64,000 nucleotides of DNA from Pantoea sp. WMus005 (lineage in GTDB: Bacteria; Pseudomonadota; Gammaproteobacteria; Enterobacterales; Enterobacteriaceae), in contig NZ_JACBXU010000001.1 in NCBI RefSeq assembly GCF_013415305.1, positions 1,302,001-1,366,000 on the forward strand, given 5' to 3'. The number at the start of each line of letters is the position of its first letter. Position 1 is the stretch's first letter. Both the position numbers and the translations under genes were made by a program. Shown here in pieces: positions 8,874 to 17,262 of the stretch. The notes beneath the pieces were generated by a model. It was not told the DNA's origin and did no database searches. It saw nothing but the letters and a program-made list of their open reading frames with translations.

Positions 8874-9310
8874 TGAGCTTATCCTTTATCAATTATTAAT
8901 GAATAGACACAGGGAGTTATCTGTCTTCAGCCTGGCATATCCCTCCTTCAATAACGATGTGTTGAATCGTTAAAGCAGAATTTCAGCAACAGTTTCGGAA
9001 TTGTGAGCGGATTATTTTGTTGTTGCGCAAAGAAGCTATTTTCCGCTAACCACTTGATGCAACTGGAAATGGCACATTTTCAGCCACTTAACCATTCTGT
9101 TTTGTTGCGCAACAGTTGCGTGGCTATTTGCGGTGCAATATCAGATAAAAAGTATTCCGGCGAAGCGAAACACCTTTTCATTTTTTATTATCGTAATGAA
9201 AAAGCAGGTAAATAATCCGGACAAACCTTCCAGAAATTAAAATCAGAGATGATTTATTTAATCGCATGGCTCATGCTGATTGCTCACTCTTGTCTGAGGC
9301 TGATTTCGTT
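8874..9310. promoter_or_regulatory. Divergent ppsA/ppsR control region
   Basis: This 437-base region holds no gene I can support. It contains the Cra-like site (8963-8974), a 14-base exact match to the left part of lacO1 (8999-9012), and two copies of TTGTTGCGCAA at 9020-9030 and 9102-9112. The second copy lies within the 12-base palindrome TGTTGCGCAACA (9103-9114). An open frame at 9003-9215 has no ribosome-binding site or family look and is judged spurious. Confidence 0.5.
8963..8974. promoter_or_regulatory. Cra (FruR)-like operator upstream of ppsA
   Basis: TGAATCGTTAAA resembles the Cra consensus TGAATCGWTTYA, differing only near its right end. It lies about 90 bases before the ppsA start, where E. 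coli Cra binds and activates ppsA. Confidence 0.55.
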
Positions 9311-10138
9311 ATGACAACTGACAGAAGCGTTTTTTATATCTCCGATGGTACGGCAATTACGGCTGAAGTACTGGGTCATGCGGTGCTGTCGCAATTTCCG
9401 GTTAATATCACCAGTCTGACGCTGCCGTTTGTAGAAAACGTCCAGCGGGCGCTGGCGGTTAAAGCCCAGATTAACGCGCTCTATCAGCAGAGCGGTGTCC
9501 GGCCGCTGGTGTTTTTTTCCATCGTAACCCCGGAAGTGCGCGACATCATCGTGCAGAGCGAGGGCTTTTGTCAGGATATCGTGCAGGCACTGGTCGCCCC
9601 GCTACAGCAGGAGTTAGGTTTAGCGCCTGCACCGGTCGCTCACCGTACCCACGGACTGGATGCCAGTAATCTGGGTAAATATGATGCGCGCATTGCAGCG
9701 ATCGATTATGCCCTCGCGCATGATGACGGCATCTCGCTGCGCGGGCTGGAGGATGCACAGGTGATCCTGTTGGGGGTCTCGCGCTGTGGCAAAACGCCCA
9801 CCAGCCTCTATCTGGCGATGCAGTTTGGTGTTCGCGCCGCCAACTACCCTTTCATTGCTGACGATATGGATAACCTCAAACTGCCGCCAGCGCTGCGTGC
9901 ACACCAGAATAAGCTGTTCGGGCTGACCATCGATCCGGAACGCCTGGCGGCAATACGTCAGGAGCGGGCGGAAAATACCCGTTACGCCTCAATGCGTCAG
10001 TGCCGACTGGAAGTGGGCGAAGTCGAAGCGCTGTTCCGCACCCATCAGATCCGCTATCTCAACAGCACCAACTACTCGGTAGAGGAGATAGCCACCAAAA
10101 TTCTCGACATCATGGGCCTGACGCGCCGCATGTACTAG
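9311..10138 (+). CDS. ppsR: PpsR, PEP synthase regulatory kinase/pyrophosphorylase (DUF299)
   Basis: PpsR switches PEP synthase on and off by ADP-dependent phosphorylation of its catalytic-loop Thr and Pi-dependent dephosphorylation. The 275-residue protein aligns fully with the E. coli protein (277 residues). The P-loop-like motif [15 protein letters not shown] lies near residue 155, with FIADDMDNL and the conserved C-terminus [20 protein letters not shown]. The frame is open from 9266, but family alignment ([18 protein letters not shown]) and TGAGG upstream favour the ATG at 9311. It is divergent from its target gene ppsA. Confidence 0.96.
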   Translation: MTTDRSVFYISDGTAITAEVLGHAVLSQFPVNITSLTLPFVENVQRALAVKAQINALYQQSGVRPLVFFSIVTPEVRDIIVQSEGFCQDIVQALVAPLQQELGLAPAPVAHRTHGLDASNLGKYDARIAAIDYALAHDDGISLRGLEDAQVILLGVSRCGKTPTSLYLAMQFGVRAANYPFIADDMDNLKLPPALRAHQNKLFGLTIDPERLAAIRQERAENTRYASMRQCRLEVGEVEALFRTHQIRYLNSTNYSVEEIATKILDIMGLTRRMY

Positions 10139-10290
10139 AACGCTATTCGGGTCGGCGTTGTAAAGCGGCGCTGCCGTCGCTTTTGATTTCATTATCAAAT
10201 CCCGGGTTGAATTCGCAGGCTAATGGTTTATTGTGACCATCATCACTTCCCGGTATTTCACCGCTGCGAAGAACCGTTTTCGAGAATCTC

Positions 10291-11337
10291 ATGAATAAAA
10301 CCGACGAACTGCGTACCGCACGCATTGGTAGTCTGATTACCCCCGCCAGCCTGGCGGCCGAACATCCTGTCTCTGCGGCAATCGCTGACAATGTCACTGC
10401 TGCCCGTAAACGTATTGCCCGTATTCTGACCGGTGAAGATCCCCGCCTGCTGGTGGTGATCGGCCCCTGCTCGCTGCACGACCCAAAAGCGGCCCTGGAC
10501 TATGCTGAGCGTCTGAACGCGTTACGCAGCCGCTATGAAGACCGGCTGGAGATTGTGATGCGAGCCTACTTCGAGAAGCCGCGCACGGTAGTGGGCTGGA
10601 AAGGCTTAATCTCCGATCCGGATCTGGATGGCAGCTATGATGTAAACCGGGGTATCGGCATCGCCCGCAAGCTGCTGATTGATATCAACGCGCTGGGTCT
10701 GCCTACCGCTACCGAATTTCTGGATATGGTGATCGGCCAGTTTATTGCCGACCTCATCAGCTGGGGCGCAATTGGCGCCCGCACCACGGAAAGCCAGATC
10801 CACCGCGAAATGGCTTCGGCACTTTCCTGCCCGGTCGGCTTTAAAAACGGTACCGATGGTAACGTACAGATTGCCGTGGATGCGATCCGTGCTGCGCGCG
10901 CCAGCCACATGTTCCTGTCGCCGGATAAGCTGGGCCAGATGACCATCTATCAAACCAGCGGCAATCCGCATGGGCATGTGATCCTGCGTGGCGGCAAGCA
11001 GCCTAACTATCATGCCAGTGATGTCGCCGCCGCCGCAGAAAGTCTGTCGGCGTTTAATCTGCCTCAGCAGCTGGTGATCGACTTCAGTCACGCGAACTGC
11101 CTGAAGCAGCATCGTCGCCAGATGGATGTCGCGGCAGAGGTGGCAGAGCAGATTAAATCGGGATCGCGGGCCGTTGCCGGTGTGATGATTGAAAGCTTCC
11201 TGGAAGAAGGCAATCAGAAAGTGGTGAGCGGCGAACCGCTGGTTTATGGTAAGTCGATAACCGATCCCTGTCTGGGCTGGCAGGAGAGCGAACAGGTGCT
11301 CTCCCTGCTGGCAGAGGCGGTTTCTCACCGCCTCTGA
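10291..11337 (+). CDS. aroH: 3-deoxy-D-arabino-heptulosonate 7-phosphate synthase, AroH type
   Basis: Class I DAHP synthase condenses PEP and erythrose 4-phosphate in the first step of aromatic amino acid synthesis. The 348-residue protein matches E. coli AroH from MNKTDELRTARIGSL onward, with IGPCSLHDPKAA, YFEKPRTVVGWKGLISDPDLDGS and GARTTESQIHREMASAL. The 3' end ITDPCLGW and the location after ppsR identify it as the Trp-sensitive isoenzyme rather than AroF or AroG. E. coli has a TrpR operator overlapping the ppsR stop codon. Here only the left half (GTACTAG, about 10132-10138) is kept. The ribosome-binding site is weak. Confidence 0.93.
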   Translation: MNKTDELRTARIGSLITPASLAAEHPVSAAIADNVTAARKRIARILTGEDPRLLVVIGPCSLHDPKAALDYAERLNALRSRYEDRLEIVMRAYFEKPRTVVGWKGLISDPDLDGSYDVNRGIGIARKLLIDINALGLPTATEFLDMVIGQFIADLISWGAIGARTTESQIHREMASALSCPVGFKNGTDGNVQIAVDAIRAARASHMFLSPDKLGQMTIYQTSGNPHGHVILRGGKQPNYHASDVAAAAESLSAFNLPQQLVIDFSHANCLKQHRRQMDVAAEVAEQIKSGSRAVAGVMIESFLEEGNQKVVSGEPLVYGKSITDPCLGWQESEQVLSLLAEAVSHRL

Positions 11338-11343
11338 GTTGGA

Positions 11344-12795
11344 TTAGCTGGAGCAGCTCACCTCTAAAGTCTTGCCCCAGTCTGGCGGCCGCTGACGATA
11401 CTCAGCGGCTGTCTCATCGCTAAAGGGTTGCTGTAACGCCTGATGCAAATGTGCCAGCGCACCCTGCTCGCCCCGCTCCGCCTCTTCAATTGCCTGCTGT
11501 GCCAGATAGTTGCGCAGAATCACCGCCGGATTGGCGGCCTTCATGACTGCCTGACGCTCTTCATCGCTCACCTGCTCCTCCATGAGACGGTTGCGATAGC
11601 GCAGATACCAGCCATCAAATGCCTCACGATCGATAAATTCATCGCGCAGCGGTGAGCGGCTTTCAGCCTGTTGAGTCTCACTCAGCAGCCGGAATGTCAG
11701 GGTATAATCGCTGTGCTCCTGCGTCATCAGTGCCAGCAGATCCGTGAGAATCTGATTGTCGCTGCTCTGCTGGGTCAGCAGGCCGAGCTTCGCCCGCATC
11801 CTTTCACCCCAGACCCGCATCAATTCAGGTTCATAAGCGCTCAACGCCGTCCGCAGCTGCTCGGTTGTCAGCAGACCCGATAACGCATGTGCCAGCCGGT
11901 TGAGATTCCACATGCCAATCATCGGCTGATTTTCAAAGCTGTAGCGCCCCTGATAATCACTGTGATTGCAAATGAAGTCAGGCTGATAATCATCAAGAAA
12001 CCCGAACGGGCCATAGTCAATGGTCAGGCCAAGAATCGACATGTTGTCGGTGTTCATCACCCCATGCGCAAAACCCACACTTTGCCACAGCGCAATCAGC
12101 CGCGCAGTGCGTAACACAATGTCGGTGAACCACTGTTGATAGCGGTCCGCTTCCTCTGCCAGGTGCGGCCAGTGATGACGGATGGCGTAGTCGGCCAGCT
12201 GCTGCACTTTCTCCTGCTGCTGGCTGTAAAAGAAATGCTCGAAATGGCCGAACCGCAGATGGCTCGGTGAAATGCGCATCAGCATCGCACCGTGCTCGGG
12301 AGTTTCGCGGTAGACCGGCTCATCGCCTATCGACAAAGTCAGTGCGCGCGTGGTGGGAATGCCCAGATGGTGCAGCGCTTCCGAAGCAAGAAACTCCCGC
12401 ACGCTGGAACGGATTACGGCACGACCATCACCCATGCGTGAATAAGGTGTCAGACCTGCGCCTTTGAGATGCCAGTCCAGCTTACTGCCATTATCAAGAC
12501 GCTGTTCACCCAGCAAAATGCCGCGCCCGTCGCCCAGCTGGCCTGCCCAGACACCAAACTGATGGCCGCTGTACACCTGCGCCAGTGGCTGCATGCCGGG
12601 CAGCAGGGCCGCGCCGTGCCAGACATCATGACCGCGACCGTCAAAGAGCGCGCTATCCAGTCCCATTGAAGTGGCAAGCGGTGCGTTGTGATACAGCAGG
12701 CGTCCGCCTGTCAGCGGTGTAGGGGTAAGCGCGGTGTAACACCCTGTCAGTTCACGGAACCAGGTGTTGTCAAAAGAGGCTTTGTCTGAGGACAT
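11344..12795 (-). CDS. selO: SelO/YdiU protein adenylyltransferase (AMPylase)
   Basis: SelO is a pseudokinase-fold enzyme that transfers AMP from ATP to Ser, Thr or Tyr of target proteins and is linked to redox stress protection. The 483-residue protein shows [37 protein letters not shown], the [13 protein letters not shown] catalytic segment and [11 protein letters not shown]. The C-terminus EVSCSS has cysteine where the animal protein has selenocysteine. Two in-frame ATGs lie close together. GGGAGA before the second supports a start at 12795 rather than 12807. The E. coli neighbour ydiE (hemP), which should lie between aroH and selO, is absent: only 6 bases separate the two stops. Confidence 0.95.
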   Translation of the reverse strand: MSSDKASFDNTWFRELTGCYTALTPTPLTGGRLLYHNAPLATSMGLDSALFDGRGHDVWHGAALLPGMQPLAQVYSGHQFGVWAGQLGDGRGILLGEQRLDNGSKLDWHLKGAGLTPYSRMGDGRAVIRSSVREFLASEALHHLGIPTTRALTLSIGDEPVYRETPEHGAMLMRISPSHLRFGHFEHFFYSQQQEKVQQLADYAIRHHWPHLAEEADRYQQWFTDIVLRTARLIALWQSVGFAHGVMNTDNMSILGLTIDYGPFGFLDDYQPDFICNHSDYQGRYSFENQPMIGMWNLNRLAHALSGLLTTEQLRTALSAYEPELMRVWGERMRAKLGLLTQQSSDNQILTDLLALMTQEHSDYTLTFRLLSETQQAESRSPLRDEFIDREAFDGWYLRYRNRLMEEQVSDEERQAVMKAANPAVILRNYLAQQAIEEAERGEQGALAHLHQALQQPFSDETAAEYRQRPPDWGKTLEVSCSS

Positions 12796-12874
12796 TGTTT
12801 CTCCCATGCGCTGCTCAGCGATACGTAGATTAGTTCTCTAGTGTAACGCTGATAGCGGGGATTAACAGGAAGTA

Positions 12875-13621
12875 TCAGCCGGGATGCTGAGAGGATGGCA
12901 TACGATCGTCGGCGCAGAGCAACGAACGCAGTGCATCAGATTTAACCACGGAGAAAAGTGCCCCCTGGAAGTCGGCACCGTCAAGCTGGCTGACTTTATC
13001 GAACAGCATTTCATCGTCAACGCCACAAATAATGAGGCGGTCACAGTGAGCGCGGAAATTATCAATAATGCTCTGGATAAATGGCACGAATGAAGCGCGT
13101 TTTGCCAGCGAATGAATAAATTCTTTGTCCAGGCAGATGCAGCTGAATAAATTATCGTAGACCGCATTCGAGGGAGTCTTGCCCGCCCCGAAATGGGAAA
13201 TTGCTAAATTAAACTCAGCATGCAGGTCAGCCAGCAGGGGATTATTTTTGCCCAGCTTCAGTTGCGGAAACGTTTCAGTGATATTCAACAGAATGAACGG
13301 CAGCTGCTTTATTTTGCGCATGACTAATTCACTCGCCAGGAGCGTCCGGGCCATACCTTCATCAATACGGATAAATGCTGACACCGAATGCGCTTCAAAT
13401 AACGCACGATTCTGCTCCAGCAGTCCAATCTGACTTTGCAGCAGGCGCAACTGCTGCGACTCCTCAAGCTGCGGCAGCAACAGATCCTGCGGCAGAGTGA
13501 TGGGGGCATTTTCATGCACAAATTGCGTTACCAGCTCGACAGCGGTCAACCGTCCGTGAACATCACAGACAGGATAAAACCAGATTTCCGACTGATAGTC
13601 GGCCGAGAGATGAATTTTCAT
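12875..13621 (-). CDS. ydiV: YdiV/RflP-type degenerate EAL protein, anti-FlhDC factor
   Basis: A 248-residue EAL-fold protein whose canonical EAL triad is replaced by AVELVTQF near the N-terminus. It lacks the usual acidic catalytic residues (for example a DDFG motif), so it is unlikely to cleave cyclic di-GMP. It aligns with E. coli YdiV (237 residues) in the opening KI.L, the LGAG/FGAGKTPSNAVYDNLF segment and FI.....SF.PFI. YdiV binds FlhD and targets FlhDC for ClpXP proteolysis, reducing flagellar expression in poor medium. The position between selO and nlpC is that of ydiV in E. coli. The start at 13621 has no strong ribosome-binding site. Confidence 0.83.
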   Translation of the reverse strand: MKIHLSADYQSEIWFYPVCDVHGRLTAVELVTQFVHENAPITLPQDLLLPQLEESQQLRLLQSQIGLLEQNRALFEAHSVSAFIRIDEGMARTLLASELVMRKIKQLPFILLNITETFPQLKLGKNNPLLADLHAEFNLAISHFGAGKTPSNAVYDNLFSCICLDKEFIHSLAKRASFVPFIQSIIDNFRAHCDRLIICGVDDEMLFDKVSQLDGADFQGALFSVVKSDALRSLLCADDRMPSSQHPG

Positions 13622-13915
13622 TTTAATGCCAGAATAAGCGGCGATGGAGATATCGTATAGTAATGGTCAGGCGCAGGCAAGAGCGCCAAATCATTGAAGA
13701 GACGAACTTCTTTACCCTTCCACTGCCGTTTGACAACCGTCGATCACGCTTAAGCCAAATAGTCGCGCTAAAATAGCGGTTATTAGTGGAATTAAATAAG
13801 CATTAATTATGTTTATTAAAATCCATGCTCAATAACAGTCATTTAAAATAATACTTTTATTCTCTGTTTTAACTCTATTTAAAATTGGACTTAAGTCAGA
13901 TTTGGCTGGCTGCGT

Positions 13916-14374
13916 TTAAATACGGCGCGCCTGCCAGAACACTTTTCGCCAGTAGACATTGTCGAGCGAAGAGCGGATCACCCCCTGGCTGGTTGAAGCG
14001 TGGATAAAGGCGTTATCGGTGTCATAAATGCCCACATGCAGGCCATTCTCGCCGCGACCGGTTTTGAAGAACACCAAATCGCCGGGCAGCAGGTCATCTT
14101 TGCTGATTTGCGTGCCAATATCGCTTTGGGCTGAGGTGGTGCGTGGCAGTTGCAACGCAAATTTGTCACGGAAGGTCAGATAGACAAAGCCAGAGCAGTC
14201 AACACCGTTACGACTCATGCCGCCATAGCGATAAGGCGTGCCACGCCAGTGGCCGAGCTGATCGTTCAGTTCCGCTATCACGGTGATCGAATCGGATAGA
14301 CGGCCATTTATCGGCGGAGCGTGATGACTGCATCCCGTCAGCAGCAGAACTAAAATCAGCAAACCCAGGCGCAT
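13916..14374 (-). CDS. nlpC: NlpC, outer-membrane lipoprotein with NlpC/P60 peptidase domain
   Basis: A 152-residue lipoprotein beginning MRLGLLILVLLLTGCSHH, with the lipobox cysteine at residue 15. The NlpC/P60 domain has the catalytic Cys in RNGVDCSGFVYLTF and the His in GENGLHVGIYDTD. It ends LDNVYWRKVFWQARRI, as in E. coli NlpC. Such enzymes cleave peptidoglycan stem peptides. A TTG codon two residues upstream (14380) keeps the frame open, but AAGGA at the right distance supports the ATG at 14374. It is followed downstream by ydiV and preceded by btuD. Confidence 0.95.
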   Translation of the reverse strand: MRLGLLILVLLLTGCSHHAPPINGRLSDSITVIAELNDQLGHWRGTPYRYGGMSRNGVDCSGFVYLTFRDKFALQLPRTTSAQSDIGTQISKDDLLPGDLVFFKTGRGENGLHVGIYDTDNAFIHASTSQGVIRSSLDNVYWRKVFWQARRI

Positions 14375-14442
14375 TGCCAAATGTCCTTATCAGAAGTTGC
14401 AACCGGCTTAATGTAGCGGTAAAGCCCGCCAGGTAGCAAGTG

Positions 14443-15192
14443 TCAGGGCAGCACAGTTAATAGCGTACGTCCTTCGAGTTGAATCTGCCGGAATGCTATC
14501 TGGTAGAGCGGAGTCAGGCGCTGCGGCGTCAGGACTTTAGCCGGTTCGCCCTGCGCAACCACCTGGCCCCTGTTCATCAGCCAGACCCGATCGGCCTGTT
14601 GCAGGCTGTGGTTAAGGTCGTGACTACTGGCGATTACGCTGATACCTGCCGCGCACAGCTCCGCAATCAGATCGTCGACCGCTTTCTGCTGGCCGATATC
14701 CAGCGCCGTCAGCGGCTCATCGAGGATCAGTAGCCGCCCGTGAGGATTGATGAGGGGATCAATTTGCGCACAGACTGCCGCCAGCCTGACGCGCTGCCAT
14801 TCACCACCGGAGAGTCGGGTCAGCGAACGGGATAATTTATCCTGCAGCTGAAGCCGTTCCAGCAGCGTGGTGAGTCGGGCATCGGACTGCGAGCCCGCCT
14901 GTTTAAGATGCAGACGCAAATAGTGCCAGACCGGCATCTGACTCAGCGGCGCCTGCTGTTGTGGCAACCAGCCGCGAATCCTGGACAATGCCGCGCCGTT
15001 CCAGTCACTCAGTGGCTTTTCGTCCAGCCTTACTGTGCCTGAGGCGGGTTGCAGTCCGGCAAGTACGCTAAGTAAGGTGCTTTTGCCTGCCCCGTTCGGC
15101 CCTGCCACGTGCAACAGCTGACCGGCGGCAAGCTCACCGGTCAGTGGTAGCAGCCGTCCGGCAACGGCTGCCTGTTGCAGGCGCAACAGCAT
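14443..15192 (-). CDS. btuD: BtuD, vitamin B12 ABC transporter ATPase
   Basis: BtuD is the ATPase of the BtuC2D2-F importer that moves cobalamin from periplasm to cytoplasm. The 249-residue protein has Walker A GPNGAGKSTLLS (about residues 31-42), signature LSGGEWQRVRLA, Walker B LLILDEPLTALD and the switch His in SSHDLNHSL. The start ATG abuts the btuE stop codon directly (TAG then ATG), so translation is probably coupled. Confidence 0.95.
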   Translation of the reverse strand: MLLRLQQAAVAGRLLPLTGELAAGQLLHVAGPNGAGKSTLLSVLAGLQPASGTVRLDEKPLSDWNGAALSRIRGWLPQQQAPLSQMPVWHYLRLHLKQAGSQSDARLTTLLERLQLQDKLSRSLTRLSGGEWQRVRLAAVCAQIDPLINPHGRLLILDEPLTALDIGQQKAVDDLIAELCAAGISVIASSHDLNHSLQQADRVWLMNRGQVVAQGEPAKVLTPQRLTPLYQIAFRQIQLEGRTLLTVLP

Positions 15193-15738
15193 CTATTTTG
15201 CCAGCGCCTGCTTAATGGTTTCCAGAATGATCGGATCTTCCGGCGTCATGTCAGGTGCAAAACGCTGAATCACGCAGCCGTCACGGCCAATCAGGAATTT
15301 TTCGAAATTCCACAGAATGTCGCCCTGCGCTTTCGGGGCGCGCCCTTTACTCTCCATACGCTCGTAAAAACCGCTTCCTTCCGGACGCACGGCTTCTGGC
15401 CGGGCCGCAATCATCTGAGCATAGAGCGGATGACGACCTTCGCCATTGACCTCGGTTTTGGCAAACATCGGGAACGTGACGCCATAGGTTGTGCTACAGA
15501 AGGTTTTGATCTCTTCACTGCTGCCCGGCTCCTGCTCCAGAAACTGATTGCAGGGGAAACCGAGTACGCTGAAGCCCTGATCCTGCCAGGCTTTCTGCAG
15601 ATTCTCCAGCTCTTCATATTGCGCCGTCAGGCCACATTTCGAGGCAACATTGACCACCAGCAGGACCTGACCCTGCCACTGTGACAGCGTAGTTTTTTCT
15701 CCGTCGAGCGTAACCAGTTCAGTCTCATAAATGTTCAT
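15193..15738 (-). CDS. btuE: BtuE, glutathione/thioredoxin peroxidase
   Basis: A 181-residue glutathione peroxidase family protein. The peroxidatic Cys is at residue 35 in VNVASKCGLTAQY, with FPCNQFLEQEPGS and the WNFEKFLIGRDG motif supplying the Gln and Trp of the active site. E. coli BtuE reduces hydroperoxides with thioredoxin and is not needed for B12 uptake despite its operon. It lies between btuC and btuD in the conserved btuCED order. Confidence 0.95.
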   Translation of the reverse strand: MNIYETELVTLDGEKTTLSQWQGQVLLVVNVASKCGLTAQYEELENLQKAWQDQGFSVLGFPCNQFLEQEPGSSEEIKTFCSTTYGVTFPMFAKTEVNGEGRHPLYAQMIAARPEAVRPEGSGFYERMESKGRAPKAQGDILWNFEKFLIGRDGCVIQRFAPDMTPEDPIILETIKQALAK

Positions 15739-15787
15739 GCTATTTCCTTTGTGGATGCTGTTGTGGATCCAGAATAACCAGCCGAAG

Positions 15788-16771
15788 CTAGCGCGAAGAT
15801 TTCACCAGTAAAATAATAAACAGTGGCGCGCCCAGTGTCGCTGTGACGACACCTATCGGCAATTCTGCCGAGGTCAGCGCCAGACGTGCCACGATATCGG
15901 CGGCCAAAAGCACAGCCGCGCCCGCCAGCGCCGAGGCCGGCAGCAGATAACGGTGGTCGCTGATGCCACTCAGGCGCAGGAGATGCGGAATCACCAGCCC
16001 GACAAAGCCAATGGCACCGGCCATCGCGACGCTGATGCCTACCAGCCAGCCCATCGCCAGCACCAGGAGGTTCCGCCAGTAAAAGAGTGACAGCCCGAGC
16101 TGACGGGCAGAGGTCTCGCCCAGGGCCAGCAGATTAAGAATCGGTCCGGTCGCCCCCAGCGCCAGCATCACAGGCAGCAGGGCCAGCAGCATCCAGCCGT
16201 AGCGCCAGTCAATCCCGCTGAATCCCCCCATCATCCAGTACATCAGCTGACGCAGATCGAGACTGGTGCTGAAGTAGACCGCCCAGGTCATGATGGCGCT
16301 GCAGATAATCCCCAGAGCCACGCCGGTCAGCAACAGCCGGGCGACCGAGAGCTGACGATGCGCAAAATGCAGCAGAATCAGTGTAATAATCAGCGCACCT
16401 GCCATCGCCGCCAGTCCCAGGCTCCACAGTGAGCCACTGCCCAGCAGCACGCCAAGCACCAGACCGATACCGGCTCCGTTCGAGACACCAAGCAGGCCCG
16501 GCTCCGCCAGCGGATTGGTGAACAGCGCCTGCATCACAACACCGCATACCGCCAGAGAGGCGCCCACCAGCACCACCGCCAGGCTGCGGGGCAGCCGCAA
16601 CTGCCAGACGAAGAGTCTGCCGCTCTCGGTGAACCATGCTGAAGGCGAAATCCAGCTGTCTCCGGCACAAAGGCTGACACAGAGCAGTACAGCAAGCGTA
16701 AGAGCCAGCGCAATCAGCCATTTCTGGCCGCGCCGATCGGACTGGCGCGCGAAAGTGTCGAGCAGAGACAT
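15788..16771 (-). CDS. btuC: BtuC, vitamin B12 ABC transporter permease
   Basis: A 327-residue FecCD-family permease with about ten membrane segments, first gene of btuCED. Family motifs include [38 protein letters not shown] and [16 protein letters not shown], the last forming the ATPase-coupling L-loop. The start at 16771 is followed by SLLDTFARQ, somewhat different from the E. coli N-terminus. No cobalamin riboswitch is seen in the 184 bases upstream. Confidence 0.94.
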   Translation of the reverse strand: MSLLDTFARQSDRRGQKWLIALALTLAVLLCVSLCAGDSWISPSAWFTESGRLFVWQLRLPRSLAVVLVGASLAVCGVVMQALFTNPLAEPGLLGVSNGAGIGLVLGVLLGSGSLWSLGLAAMAGALIITLILLHFAHRQLSVARLLLTGVALGIICSAIMTWAVYFSTSLDLRQLMYWMMGGFSGIDWRYGWMLLALLPVMLALGATGPILNLLALGETSARQLGLSLFYWRNLLVLAMGWLVGISVAMAGAIGFVGLVIPHLLRLSGISDHRYLLPASALAGAAVLLAADIVARLALTSAELPIGVVTATLGAPLFIILLVKSSR

Positions 16772-16915
16772 AAGCAGGATTAGCTGAGAAAACAGTGATT
16801 TGATTGTAGAGGGATTGCAGAAAAAAGAAAGGCGGATAAAGCGGGTTGCGCCGGGCTGACGTGGACATTAACGGGCGCGGGAGCGGGAGCGGAGATGATG
16901 CATGCTGAAACCATG

Positions 16916-16942
16916 AAAAAAGGCCGCTTTCGCGGCCTTTTT
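16916..16942. terminator. ihfA bidirectional intrinsic terminator
   Basis: The stem AGGCCGC/GCGGCCT with a four-base loop is flanked by A5 on the left and T5 on the right, so it can act in both directions. It directly follows ihfA on the minus strand. Confidence 0.85.
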
Positions 16943-16955
16943 GAAACGCTGAAAT

Positions 16956-17258
16956 TCAGTCAGTCTCTTTGGGTGTAGCGTTCTCTACGCGGCTTTTCAG
17001 CTTCTGTCCTGGGCGGAACGTTACTACGCGACGCGCAGTAATCGGAATATCTTCACCCGTTTTCGGGTTTCTGCCAGGACGCTGGTTTTTGTCACGCAGG
17101 TCAAAATTACCAAACCCAGACAGTTTTACCTGTTCTCCATTCTCCAAAGCGCGACGTACCTCTTCGAAAAACAGCTCTACTAACTCTTTGGCATCGCGTT
17201 TGCTCAGCCCGAGTTTCTCAAACAGGTACTCTGACATCTCAGCTTTTGTAAGCGCCAT
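16956..17258 (-). CDS. ihfA: IHF alpha subunit
   Basis: A 100-residue DNA-bending protein that forms the IHF heterodimer with IhfB. The sequence is nearly identical to E. coli IhfA, with the beta-arm tip [23 protein letters not shown] carried intact. It lies 4 bases after pheT, as in E. coli, where ihfA also has its own promoter inside pheT. Confidence 0.99.
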
Positions 17259-17262
17259 AGGT

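Noticed and set aside
9003..9215. 70-codon open frame in the ppsA/ppsR gap
   Set aside because: No ribosome-binding site, no family resemblance, and it overlaps repeated regulatory motifs.
16772..16915. Cobalamin riboswitch upstream of btuC
   Set aside because: No B12-box-like conserved core could be found in this short gap.
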